A stretch of DNA of 7,401 bases from an uncultured Methanobrevibacter sp. (GCA_902783085.1 CACZPT010000018.1:1-7401), one strand, 5' to 3'; positions 1-5,635 are shown, numbered from the stretch's first letter. Numbers and translations are program-made. Notes: a model not told the origin generated them from the sequence alone.

Positions 1-69
1 ATGGAAGGATGTATGCAAGTTAGTGAGCTTCAAAAAGAAGCATTAATGAAAAAATACTCTACAGAATAG
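1..69 (+). CDS. rrp41: Exosome RNase PH-like subunit Rrp41, C-terminal end (partial)
   Basis: An open frame enters from the left edge and ends at TAG (67-69), giving the last 22 residues, which end in LQKEALMKKYSTE. The fragment is too short to identify alone. The call rests on position: archaeal rrp41 almost always sits directly upstream of rrp42 in the exosome operon, and the Lys/Glu-rich helical tail fits the Rrp41 C-terminus. Rrp41 carries the phosphorolytic 3'-5' exonuclease site of the hexameric ring, with Rrp42 as its partner. The stop codon overlaps the ribosome binding site of rrp42, so the two genes are probably translationally coupled. The ATG at position 1 is only an in-frame internal codon; the true start lies outside the window. 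Confidence 0.75.
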   Translation: MEGCMQVSELQKEALMKKYSTE

Positions 70-72
70 GTG
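68..72 (+). promoter_or_regulatory. Shine-Dalgarno AGGTG that sets the rrp42 start
   Basis: AGGTG lies 6 nt before the ATG at 79 and matches the archaeal anti-Shine-Dalgarno sequence. It overlaps the rrp41 stop TAG (67-69). The in-frame GTG at 70-72 is part of this motif and has no ribosome binding site of its own at proper spacing, so ATG 79 is the better start. Confidence 0.75.
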
Positions 73-78
73 TTTAAA

Positions 79-864
79 ATGGATATAGTACCAGAAATTA
101 CAAGAGAAAGTATTACAAACCTTGTCCTTAATGATAAAAGAGAAGATGGCAGGGCACTTGATGAATATAGGGATATTTCTATTGAAACTAATGTTATATC
201 TAAAGCTGAAGGTTCTGCAAGAGTAAAAATTGGTGGAACTCAAGTACTTGTTGGTGTTAAACCACAACTTGGAAGTCCTTTCCCAGATACTCCGGACCTT
301 GGAGTTTTAATGACTAATTGTGAAATGTTACCAATGGCCGATCCTACATTTGAGCCAGGTCCACCTAGTGAAGATTCAATTGAACTTGCACGTGTTGTTG
401 ATAGAGGTATTCGTGAAAGTGAATTAGTTGATTTAGATAAACTTTGTGTAGAAGAAGGCAAACATGTCTGGATGTTATTTATAGATTTACATATTATAGA
501 TAACTGTGGAAATCTTTTTGATGCAGCAGAGCTTGCTGTAATGGCCGCACTTAAAACTACTAAATTACCGGTTGCATCTATTGTTGATGATGAAGTTGTT
601 ATCGATGAAGAGGATACTTTTGATTTACCGATTAATAATGAAGTAGCAATGTGTACTTTTGTTAAAGTTGGTGATAAAATGGTTTTAGATCCAACTTTAA
701 GCGAAGAAAGAGTTGCTAGTGCTCGTTTAAATGTTGGTGTTACTCGCGAAGGTAGAATCTGTGCAATGCAAAAAGGCGGTAAATATCCATTTACTAAAGA
801 GGATATATTTGCTGCGGTTAATACTGCAATTTCAAAAACAAAAGATTTAATGGAACATCTTTAA
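79..864 (+). CDS. rrp42: Archaeal exosome complex subunit Rrp42 (RNase PH fold)
   Basis: Rrp42 forms, with Rrp41, the hexameric RNase PH ring of the cytoplasmic archaeal exosome, which degrades and tails RNA from the 3' end. Rrp42 is the non-catalytic partner that helps bind RNA and holds the ring together. Numbered from ATG 79 (261 aa, normal for the family), it shows KREDGR (20-25), GSARVKIGGTQVLVGVK (45-61), the family block EPGPPSEDSIELARVVDRGI (92-111) and LDPTLSEE (203-210), in RNase PH order. A GTG at 70 would add three residues, but it lies inside the ribosome binding site. The upstream neighbour is rrp41. In many archaea rpl37ae and other translation genes follow rrp42, whereas here the operon stops and mobA converges. 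The last six codons (847-864) overlap the end of mobA. Function is known from the family; the match is by motif reading. Confidence 0.95.
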   Translation: MDIVPEITRESITNLVLNDKREDGRALDEYRDISIETNVISKAEGSARVKIGGTQVLVGVKPQLGSPFPDTPDLGVLMTNCEMLPMADPTFEPGPPSEDSIELARVVDRGIRESELVDLDKLCVEEGKHVWMLFIDLHIIDNCGNLFDAAELAVMAALKTTKLPVASIVDDEVVIDEEDTFDLPINNEVAMCTFVKVGDKMVLDPTLSEERVASARLNVGVTREGRICAMQKGGKYPFTKEDIFAAVNTAISKTKDLMEHL

Positions 865-1458
865 ATCCTTTGGATAATTAAGATTTCTAAATTCTTTTTT
901 TAATATTTTTTTATTATCAATTAAAACAAAATTAGTATCTATTTTTTCTATTAATCCTTTAATATGTAATTCATTATTTGAGATTAGTTCATTTATTATT
1001 TCTGTAATATCTTTCCTGTAAATAGCATGTAATGGTTCGGTAGTTTTTATAATATTTTCTGGATTATGGTATGGTACAATAGCTTGGTATTTTCCATCAA
1101 TTTCATCAAATAATTTTTTAATTGTTGTTTTTCCGATAAATGGATTATCGCATGGGAGAACAAGACTATATTCGGATGAAATATTGTTTAAACCAGTTAA
1201 AATTCCAGACATTGGACCTTTGTTTTTAATTTCATCTTGAATAAATTTGAGTTTATAGTTATAATCGTTAGGATTTATAAATTCACTGTATTCATTAATT
1301 CGTTTACAATCATTTAAAACAATTATGGTTTCATCTATTTCATCATTTAATGTTGAAAGAATGTATTTAATCATGGGTTTATTTTGGATAAGCAAAGATC
1401 CTTTATCTTTACCCATTCTTTTACTTTGCCCTCCACATAAAATAATACATGTTTTCAT
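847..1458 (-). CDS. mobA: Molybdenum cofactor guanylyltransferase MobA
   Basis: MobA joins GMP from GTP to molybdopterin to make the guanine dinucleotide cofactor. Methanogens need this for formylmethanofuran dehydrogenase and formate dehydrogenase; it acts in the cytosol. The 203-aa protein shows the nucleotidyltransferase signature LCGGQSKRMGKDKG (7-20), GPMSGILTGL (81-90), the metal-binding LPCDNP (101-106, Asp104), EPLHAIY (141-147) and the C-terminal FRNLNYPKDL (190-199), which matches the F-N-N-T-P-E-D-L block of MobA. That last block and the PLHAIY motif favour MobA over CofC or sugar nucleotidyltransferases. The start ATG (1456-1458) has a modest AAAGGA 9 nt upstream. An 87-nt gap from cbiT suggests its own promoter, though readthrough is possible. 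Its last six codons overlap the end of rrp42 on the other strand. Confidence 0.92.
   Translation of the reverse strand: MKTCIILCGGQSKRMGKDKGSLLIQNKPMIKYILSTLNDEIDETIIVLNDCKRINEYSEFINPNDYNYKLKFIQDEIKNKGPMSGILTGLNNISSEYSLVLPCDNPFIGKTTIKKLFDEIDGKYQAIVPYHNPENIIKTTEPLHAIYRKDITEIINELISNNELHIKGLIEKIDTNFVLIDNKKILKKEFRNLNYPKDLKMFH
895..912 (+). terminator. Candidate oligo-T terminator for the exosome operon
   Basis: Two runs of seven T (895-901 and 906-912) on the plus strand start 31 nt after the rrp42 stop. Archaeal RNA polymerase terminates at oligo-T tracts without needing a hairpin. The runs lie inside the mobA coding sequence, where on the minus strand they read as Lys AAA codons of the NKKILKKEF stretch, so one sequence would serve both purposes. 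I see no stable hairpin here. AT-rich DNA produces T runs by chance, so this is moderate evidence only. Confidence 0.45.
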
Positions 1459-1545
1459 TTTTTTTATTCCTTTAAATAAGCATCATTATTGAAGATTTAA
1501 GTTTCAATTTAATATACTTATCCAGTATTTAATATCAAAATTAGT
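1459..1545 (-). promoter_or_regulatory. mobA upstream region with candidate TATA box and small dyad
   Basis: This 87-nt gap between cbiT and mobA is the longest within the left-hand minus-strand run of genes. Read on the minus strand it contains a TATATT-like element (1511-1516), about 53 nt before the mobA start. That would place a transcript start near 1485 and give a leader of roughly 27 nt carrying the AAAGGA ribosome binding site (1468-1473). A 5-bp inverted repeat, ATACT-N5-AGTAT (1514-1528), overlaps the candidate box. Both signals are weak in such AT-rich DNA. Confidence 0.3.
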
Positions 1546-2109
1546 TTAATGTTTTTTTGCAGATATTATAGCTATTGGATTTTCACTCATCATCATAATT
1601 CCACGATTAAGAACTCTTCCATTTGAAATATTAACTTCCATAATACTTGGATTGTAATTTAGCTCTTTTAATTTATTTACTGCTTCAACTTTAGTATCAA
1701 CTAATATTGCAGTAATAATTATTCTTCCTTTTGAGTTTAATTTCAAATCAATCAATTCAAGTATTTCTTCAAGTTTTTTACCACTACCTCCAACAATAGC
1801 AATATCAATATTGTCAATATTTTTTAAAGCATTAGCTCCGTCATCTTGGATTAATTTGACATTACCTCCAAGAGAAAATTTATTAAGATTTTTTTGAGTT
1901 ATTTCAATAGCTTCTGAATTAATATCGATTGAAGTTACATCTTTTGCTCTTTGAGCAAATTCACATGTAATGCCTCCGGTTCCACATCCAATATCAACTA
2001 CACTATCTGTATTTTTAACATCGGATTTATAAAGTATAATAGCTCTTATAGCTTCTTTTGTAGGTCCTGGAACATCACAGGATTTGAAAAAATCTGAATC
2101 TTTTAACAT
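1546..2109 (-). CDS. cbiT: Cobalt-precorrin-6B/7 C15-methyltransferase (decarboxylating) CbiT
   Basis: CbiT methylates C15 and decarboxylates the C12 acetate side chain of the cobalt-precorrin in the anaerobic cobamide pathway, using S-adenosylmethionine. Methanogens need cobamide for the Mtr methyltransferase of methanogenesis. The 187-aa length fits the stand-alone archaeal CbiT (in many bacteria it is fused to CbiE). Visible are the family block VPGPTKEAIR (13-22), the SAM-binding loop VDIGCGTGG (38-46), the acidic ribose-binding position in SIDIN (60-64, Asp62) and IVGGSG (105-110). The start ATG directly follows the ubiX stop (TAAATG), and its Shine-Dalgarno AGGTGG (2116-2121) lies in the last ubiX codons, so translation is probably coupled. 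It is the last gene of the four-gene operon. Confidence 0.95.
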   Translation of the reverse strand: MLKDSDFFKSCDVPGPTKEAIRAIILYKSDVKNTDSVVDIGCGTGGITCEFAQRAKDVTSIDINSEAIEITQKNLNKFSLGGNVKLIQDDGANALKNIDNIDIAIVGGSGKKLEEILELIDLKLNSKGRIIITAILVDTKVEAVNKLKELNYNPSIMEVNISNGRVLNRGIMMMSENPIAIISAKKH

Positions 2110-2658
2110 TTATTCCCACCTTTTAAACATGCTATTTTCAATATTTAGTGAGTCTAATATCTTTCCAACAATAAAATTAATTTGATCATCAATAGTATTG
2201 TGGTTAGAATAAAATCCAGGCATTGCTGGTAAAATTACAGCACCTTCATTTGATAATGTTAACATATTTTTTATATGTGCTGTTCTAAGGGGAGTTTCTC
2301 TTGGAACAATAACAGTTTTTCTTCTTTCTTTTAAACTAACATCTGCAGCTCTTGTAATTGCATTAGCTCCGTATCCATTAGCTATTGAAGATAATGTTTT
2401 CATAGAACATGGAACAATCACTAATCCATCAAATTTAAATGATCCACTATTAATAGATGAGGTTAAATCCTTAAATTCATAATAATTATCTGTTAAATTA
2501 ATAATATCTTCTATTTGCCAGTCAGTTTCGGATTCTATAACTGTTTTTGCTGTATCACTTATAATTAATCCATTTTTAATATTTAATTCATTTAATGTTT
2601 CAAGTAATTTTATTCCATAAATTACTCCGCTAGCTCCAGTTATTGCTACAATTATCAT
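2110..2658 (-). CDS. ubiX: Flavin prenyltransferase UbiX
   Basis: UbiX attaches a dimethylallyl group to reduced FMN, making the prenylated flavin used by UbiD-type decarboxylases. Methanogens make no ubiquinone. The likely client is the UbiD-like anhydromevalonate phosphate decarboxylase of the archaeal mevalonate pathway, which feeds membrane lipid synthesis (inference; no ubiD is in this window). The 182-aa protein is full length and shows AITGASGVIYG (5-15), the FMN/prenyl-phosphate site VPCSMKTLSSIANGYGANA (82-100), TRAADVSLKERR (102-113), VPRETPLR (118-125) and PAMPGFY (144-150). The start ATG has a strong AGGAG 6 nt upstream that overlaps the TAG of the preceding HD gene; the gap is 9 nt. 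Bacterial Pad-type homologues form the main alternative, but they share the same chemistry. Confidence 0.95.
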   Translation of the reverse strand: MIIVAITGASGVIYGIKLLETLNELNIKNGLIISDTAKTVIESETDWQIEDIINLTDNYYEFKDLTSSINSGSFKFDGLVIVPCSMKTLSSIANGYGANAITRAADVSLKERRKTVIVPRETPLRTAHIKNMLTLSNEGAVILPAMPGFYSNHNTIDDQINFIVGKILDSLNIENSMFKRWE

Positions 2659-2664
2659 GTTTTG

Positions 2665-2669
2665 CTCCT
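2665..2669 (-). promoter_or_regulatory. Shine-Dalgarno AGGAG of ubiX, fused to the upstream stop
   Basis: On the minus strand the HD gene ends in TAG, which runs into AGGAG; 6 nt later comes the ubiX ATG. The stop codon thus supplies the first bases of the ribosome binding site, an arrangement suited to termination-reinitiation coupling. Confidence 0.7.
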
Positions 2670-3894
2670 AAAATAGTTTAATTTGGTCGTAATGTATTCC
2701 ATGAAATTTTTCTCTATCAAATTCAGGTAAATCTATGTAATGGTCAATTTTTAGTTTGTCAAATTTGTATTTTTCTTCTTCTGGAACATAAATGCTAATG
2801 TCTGGAATGTTAAATCTTGCTTTACTTAATGCCCCAATAATATTTGAAATTTCATTCAATGGGTATAATTTATTATCAACACTAACTTGTGTTTTCATTT
2901 CATCAAAGCGGGGGTATTCAGCAATATTTATAAAAACATAATTTTTATCAATATCATAGTCTTCAGCAATCTCTTCTTCTGCTTTTCTAAGTTTGCTTTG
3001 TTCAATTTTGTATAATTTTTCAGGATTTTTAAAATTATCTAATCTAATTGTTTTAACTCTTTTTGGTATTTTCCTATTGTCAAGTCTATGAATCATGTCT
3101 TTTACAAAAGCATCATCACTATTTCTAAATAATGAGATAATGTCTGAATCATCGTATTTATAAATATCTTTTTCATTTATTGTTTGATTGTCAATTTCTT
3201 TTTTTAAGCTTCGTCTAAACATGGAATTGACAATTCTTGTAGTGTGGTGTTGATAAACACTTGGGTACATGAAATATCTTGATACTAGAGCACCTTCAGC
3301 TGCTTGAACTCCTTTTATATCAAGAACCAATCCATCTTCTAATTTTAAATTTGAAATAATTCTTTCATAATCAATAATACCGTATGCCACACCAGTATTA
3401 TGTGAATCTCTTAAAAGATAATCCATTCTATCCACATCAAGTTCTCCAGATATGATTGGTCCAAGATAATCTTTTCCATTTACAATATCGACAATTTGTT
3501 TAACATTAAATTTTTCTTCCAGTATTTCTTTCATTGAAGTATTTTCAACAACATATTTGGTTAGTTCTTCATGAGGTACAGATAGAACTCCTTCAGATAC
3601 ATGTGAAAATGGACCGTGGCCGATATCATGAAGTAGGCCTGAAACTCTAACAAGTTCTATTTCATCTTTACTTAAATTAAGTTCATTAGCAAGTTTAGAA
3701 GCTAAATTCATTGTTCCAATACAATGTTCAAAACGTGTATGGTTGGCTCCAGGATAAATTAAACTAATTAATCCTAACTGTTTGATTCGTCTTAAACGTT
3801 GGAATTGGGGCATATCCATTATTTTTACTTCAAAATTATTTAAACTAATGTCTCCATAAACACTGTCTCTTATGAATTTATTTTTTTCACCCAT
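2668..3894 (-). CDS. HD-domain phosphohydrolase (COG1078-like, SAMHD1/dGTPase fold)
   Basis: A 408-aa soluble protein of the HD superfamily branch that includes dNTP triphosphohydrolases. The N-terminus has the family opening IRDSVYGDISL (8-18). The metal-binding set is in order: FEHCIG (55-60, His57), LLHDIGHGPFSH (87-98, His89-Asp90) and LDVDRMDYLLRDS (152-164, probably Asp155). The basic FQRLRRIKQLG (31-41) and the Arg/Tyr around 156-159 resemble the nucleotide-contacting parts of SAMHD1. Residues 270-320 are rich in Lys and Arg, and the C-terminal third has no motif I recognise. The catalytic residues look intact, so I expect phosphohydrolase activity. The substrate in archaea is unknown to me; dNTPs are the best guess. 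It is the second gene of the operon, 4 nt after the small membrane protein gene. AGGA 8 nt upstream of the ATG (3903-3906) supports the start. Confidence 0.9.
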   Translation of the reverse strand: MGEKNKFIRDSVYGDISLNNFEVKIMDMPQFQRLRRIKQLGLISLIYPGANHTRFEHCIGTMNLASKLANELNLSKDEIELVRVSGLLHDIGHGPFSHVSEGVLSVPHEELTKYVVENTSMKEILEEKFNVKQIVDIVNGKDYLGPIISGELDVDRMDYLLRDSHNTGVAYGIIDYERIISNLKLEDGLVLDIKGVQAAEGALVSRYFMYPSVYQHHTTRIVNSMFRRSLKKEIDNQTINEKDIYKYDDSDIISLFRNSDDAFVKDMIHRLDNRKIPKRVKTIRLDNFKNPEKLYKIEQSKLRKAEEEIAEDYDIDKNYVFINIAEYPRFDEMKTQVSVDNKLYPLNEISNIIGALSKARFNIPDISIYVPEEEKYKFDKLKIDHYIDLPEFDREKFHGIHYDQIKLF

Positions 3895-3898
3895 ATTT

Positions 3899-4162
3899 TC
3901 AGTCCTGAGAAATATTTACTTGAGAAGATTGATTTGTAAAGTTAGTTGTTATGTTTGTTGTGTTATTATTTTGTATTGGGGGGATGTAAGTTGGTACATT
4001 ATTGATATGATGTGGTTCAAATGAATCATTTTCAATTGCAACTAATATTGTAGAGTTGGAATTATCAATAGGTATATACATCGCAAAAACACTACTTAAA
4101 ATAAATGCAGTTACTGCAATTATGAGAAATATTATCAAATTTGCTTTTGTTTTTTGTTTCAT
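3899..4162 (-). CDS. Small membrane-anchored, sequon-rich surface protein (unknown)
   Basis: I do not recognise this 87-aa protein. A basic N-terminus (MKQKTK) is followed by one hydrophobic segment (about residues 8-29), which would act as a signal anchor or uncleaved signal sequence. The rest is polar, low in charge and rich in Asn, Thr, Ser and Pro. I count eight N-X-S/T sequons (Asn 36, 45, 66, 67, 70, 74, 77, 83), which suggests an N-glycosylated extracellular tail. It lacks a sortase motif and cysteines. The gene is the first of the operon with the HD enzyme, ubiX and cbiT, stopping 4 nt before the HD start, and its last codons carry that gene's ribosome binding site. Its own ATG has no clear Shine-Dalgarno. 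The coding call rests on tight operon packing and a coherent topology; a fast-evolving lineage-specific protein is likely. Confidence 0.7.
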   Translation of the reverse strand: MKQKTKANLIIFLIIAVTAFILSSVFAMYIPIDNSNSTILVAIENDSFEPHHINNVPTYIPPIQNNNTTNITTNFTNQSSQVNISQD

Positions 4163-4299
4163 AATAACACAATTTTTTATTTTAATTTAACTTTATTTTA
4201 TTTCTTTAAAATTTATTTTAAACTTTACTTGTAATTTATTTATTGTTATTAGTCTTATTTAATCTTTTGTTAATTTTTCAATTTTTGTTGACCAATATA

Positions 4300-4307
4300 T
4301 TTATATA
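4300..4307 (+). promoter_or_regulatory. TATA box of the amtB-glnK promoter
   Basis: TTTATATA is a near-ideal archaeal TATA box. Its centre, plus the usual 25-27 nt, puts the transcript start near 4330. That is just before the GGAA/TTCC palindrome and leaves a leader of about 77 nt to the amtB ATG. A second weaker candidate, TTATATAT (4324-4331), would start transcription within the palindrome. Confidence 0.55.
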
Positions 4308-4326
4308 GTATTATGTTTAATTATTA

Positions 4327-4359
4327 TATATCGGAAGTAGGAAACCGACTTCCGGTATA
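4327..4359. repeat. Near-perfect inverted repeat in the amtB promoter
   Basis: Arms of 12 bp, 4327-4338 and 4348-4359, match at 11 of 12 positions (core CGGAAGT / ACTTCCG) around a 9-nt centre. The only mismatch is T4331 against G4355. It encloses the GGAA-N6-TTCC site, sharing that site's right half. No T run follows it closely, and no plus-strand gene precedes it, so it reads as a protein-binding site and not a terminator. Confidence 0.85.
4340..4353. promoter_or_regulatory. NrpR-type nitrogen operator, GGAA-N6-TTCC
   Basis: GGAA (4340-4343), six bases ACCGAC, then TTCC (4350-4353) exactly fits the operator of NrpR, the 2-oxoglutarate-responsive nitrogen repressor of methanogens. In known cases it controls nif, glnA and glnK-amtB genes. 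The position, roughly +10 to +24 from the start predicted by the TATA box, fits repression by blocking polymerase. An additional GGAA half-site at 4333-4336 faces the same TTCC at wider spacing. The nrpR gene itself is not in this window, so binding is inferred from motif and target genes. Confidence 0.8.
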
Positions 4360-4406
4360 ATTTAATTTAATTATTTTATAATTTAATATTTAAGAGAAAA
4401 GATAAA

Positions 4407-5624
4407 ATGGATATTCTAAGTACTGGTGATACAGCATGGGTTCTTATTTCAACTCTTTTAGTTTTATTAATGAGTATTCCTGCTGTTGCATTTTTTTATG
4501 GTGGATTAAGTAAACGTAAAAATGTTTTGAATACAATGTTTTTAACATTTATAGCATTTTCAATTGTTAGCATATTATGGGTAATTTTTGGATACTCAAT
4601 TTCATTTGGTGAACCGTCATTATATGGTTTTATAGGTTCTCCATCTAATTTATTTTTAAAAGGAATTGGAATTAGTGATTTAACCGGTTCTATTCCTACA
4701 TTGGTATTTGTTATTTTTCAATGTGCTTTTGCAGGTTTAACTGCAGCACTTATATCTGGTGCTCTGGTTGGACGTATGAAAACCAAAGCATGGGTTATTT
4801 TTATTCCTATTTGGGCATGTTTAGTATATTTCCCTATAGCTCACTGGGTATGGGGTGGAGGATGGTTAATGCAAATCAATGCCTTAGATTTTGCAGGTGG
4901 TACTGTTGTCCACATTAACTCTGGTGTTTCAGCTCTTGCTGTAGCTTTAGTATTAGGAAAAAGAAAAGACACTTCATTAATCCCACATAATTTAGGTTAT
5001 GCAGTTTTAGGTGCTGCATTACTTTGGTTTGGATGGATGGGATTCAATGGTGGATCAGGTCTTGCAGCTGATGGTCTTGCAGCTAATGCAATTATAGTTT
5101 CAAATGTTGCAGCAGCTACTGCATTAATTGTATGGACAATTTTAGATACTGTAATTGTCGGAAAACCAACTGTTTTAGGTGCAATATCTGGTGGTGTAGC
5201 TGGTTTAGTAGCTATTACTCCGGCAGCAGGTTTTGTTGATGTCCCTTCAGCATTAGTTATTGGTGCTGTTGCTCCATTCGTATCATACTTTGCAATTTAT
5301 TACTTAAAAGCAAAACTTGGTTATGATGATGCTTTAGATGTATGGGGTATACACGGTATGTCTGGAATTTGGGGTGCAATAGCAACTGGTATATTTGCAG
5401 TGCCTGCAATTAATGGAGCTGCAGGCTTATTATATGGCAATCCAAGTCAAGTTTTAGTACAAGTTATAAGTGTAATAGCAACTATAGTATATGCATTCAC
5501 AATTAGTTTTGTTCTAGCTAAAATTCTTGATAAAGCTATGGGTGGAATCAGAGTTGAGGAAAATGAAGAAATTGGTGGATTGGATTCTAATCTTCATGAA
5601 GAATCAGCTTATAACTTTAACTAG
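4407..5624 (+). CDS. amtB: Ammonium channel/transporter AmtB
   Basis: AmtB is a trimeric membrane channel that takes up ammonium when it is scarce. The 405-aa protein has the usual run of about 11 hydrophobic helices and no separate signal peptide. Key elements are present: YGGLSKRKNVL (31-41), the phenylalanine gate in QCAFAGL (Phe108) and GFNGG (Phe213), VWGGGWL (Trp149), the family signature DFAGGTVVHINSG (161-173, with Asp161 and pore His169), and DVWGIHGMSGIWG (311-323, pore His316). The cytoplasmic tail GGIRVEENEEIGGLD (379-393) and the final ESAY match the GlnK-responsive tail of the family. The ATG has only a poor purine-rich stretch upstream, with no clear Shine-Dalgarno. The gene lies behind an NrpR-type operator and is followed 11 nt later by glnK, the standard nitrogen pair. 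Confidence 0.97.
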   Translation: MDILSTGDTAWVLISTLLVLLMSIPAVAFFYGGLSKRKNVLNTMFLTFIAFSIVSILWVIFGYSISFGEPSLYGFIGSPSNLFLKGIGISDLTGSIPTLVFVIFQCAFAGLTAALISGALVGRMKTKAWVIFIPIWACLVYFPIAHWVWGGGWLMQINALDFAGGTVVHINSGVSALAVALVLGKRKDTSLIPHNLGYAVLGAALLWFGWMGFNGGSGLAADGLAANAIIVSNVAAATALIVWTILDTVIVGKPTVLGAISGGVAGLVAITPAAGFVDVPSALVIGAVAPFVSYFAIYYLKAKLGYDDALDVWGIHGMSGIWGAIATGIFAVPAINGAAGLLYGNPSQVLVQVISVIATIVYAFTISFVLAKILDKAMGGIRVEENEEIGGLDSNLHEESAYNFN

Positions 5625-5630
5625 GGGGTG
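5624..5630 (+). promoter_or_regulatory. Shine-Dalgarno GGGGGTG of glnK, fused to the amtB stop
   Basis: The amtB TAG (5622-5624) runs into GGGGGTG, 5 nt before the glnK ATG at 5636. The match to GGAGGTG is strong, while amtB itself has almost none. This could let GlnK be made at a higher rate than AmtB, or reinitiated from terminating ribosomes. Confidence 0.7.
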
Positions 5631-5635
5631 TTTAG

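Larger units (their letters stand above)
4163..4406. other. Divergent intergenic region between the minus-strand operon and amtB
   Basis: This 244-bp stretch without a gene is very AT-rich and must hold promoters for both directions. The amtB side (about 4290-4406) contains a clear TATA box, the NrpR-type operator within a larger palindrome, and a leader of repeated TTTAATT-like units. The other side (4163-4290) has many TTTAAA/AAATAAA elements, any of which could be the TATA box for the 87-aa gene; I cannot choose among them. The amtB TATA (4300-4307) also reads as TATATAAA on the minus strand, so it could in principle serve both directions. I see no open reading frame or RNA gene here. Confidence 0.7.

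Noticed and set aside
70..78. GTG start for rrp42 three codons upstream of the ATG
   Set aside because: The GTG is part of the AGGTG ribosome binding site that is correctly spaced for ATG 79; using it would leave no site upstream.
43..461. Minus-strand open frames opposite rrp42 (43-267 and 240-461)
   Set aside because: They are antisense to a strongly conserved gene, have no family-like motif and no ribosome binding site.
4327..4359. Inverted repeat as an intrinsic terminator or riboswitch stem
   Set aside because: No plus-strand gene ends before it, no oligo-T follows directly, and its core matches the NrpR operator ahead of exactly the genes NrpR controls.
4360..4400. Repeated TTTAATT-like units in the amtB leader as a functional tandem repeat
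   Set aside because: Units are irregular and of the same AT-rich composition as other intergenic DNA here; simple low complexity explains them.
4721..4918. Plus-strand open frame inside amtB
   Set aside because: Out of frame within the conserved core of AmtB; composition rich in Cys and Trp, as expected of a frame shadow.
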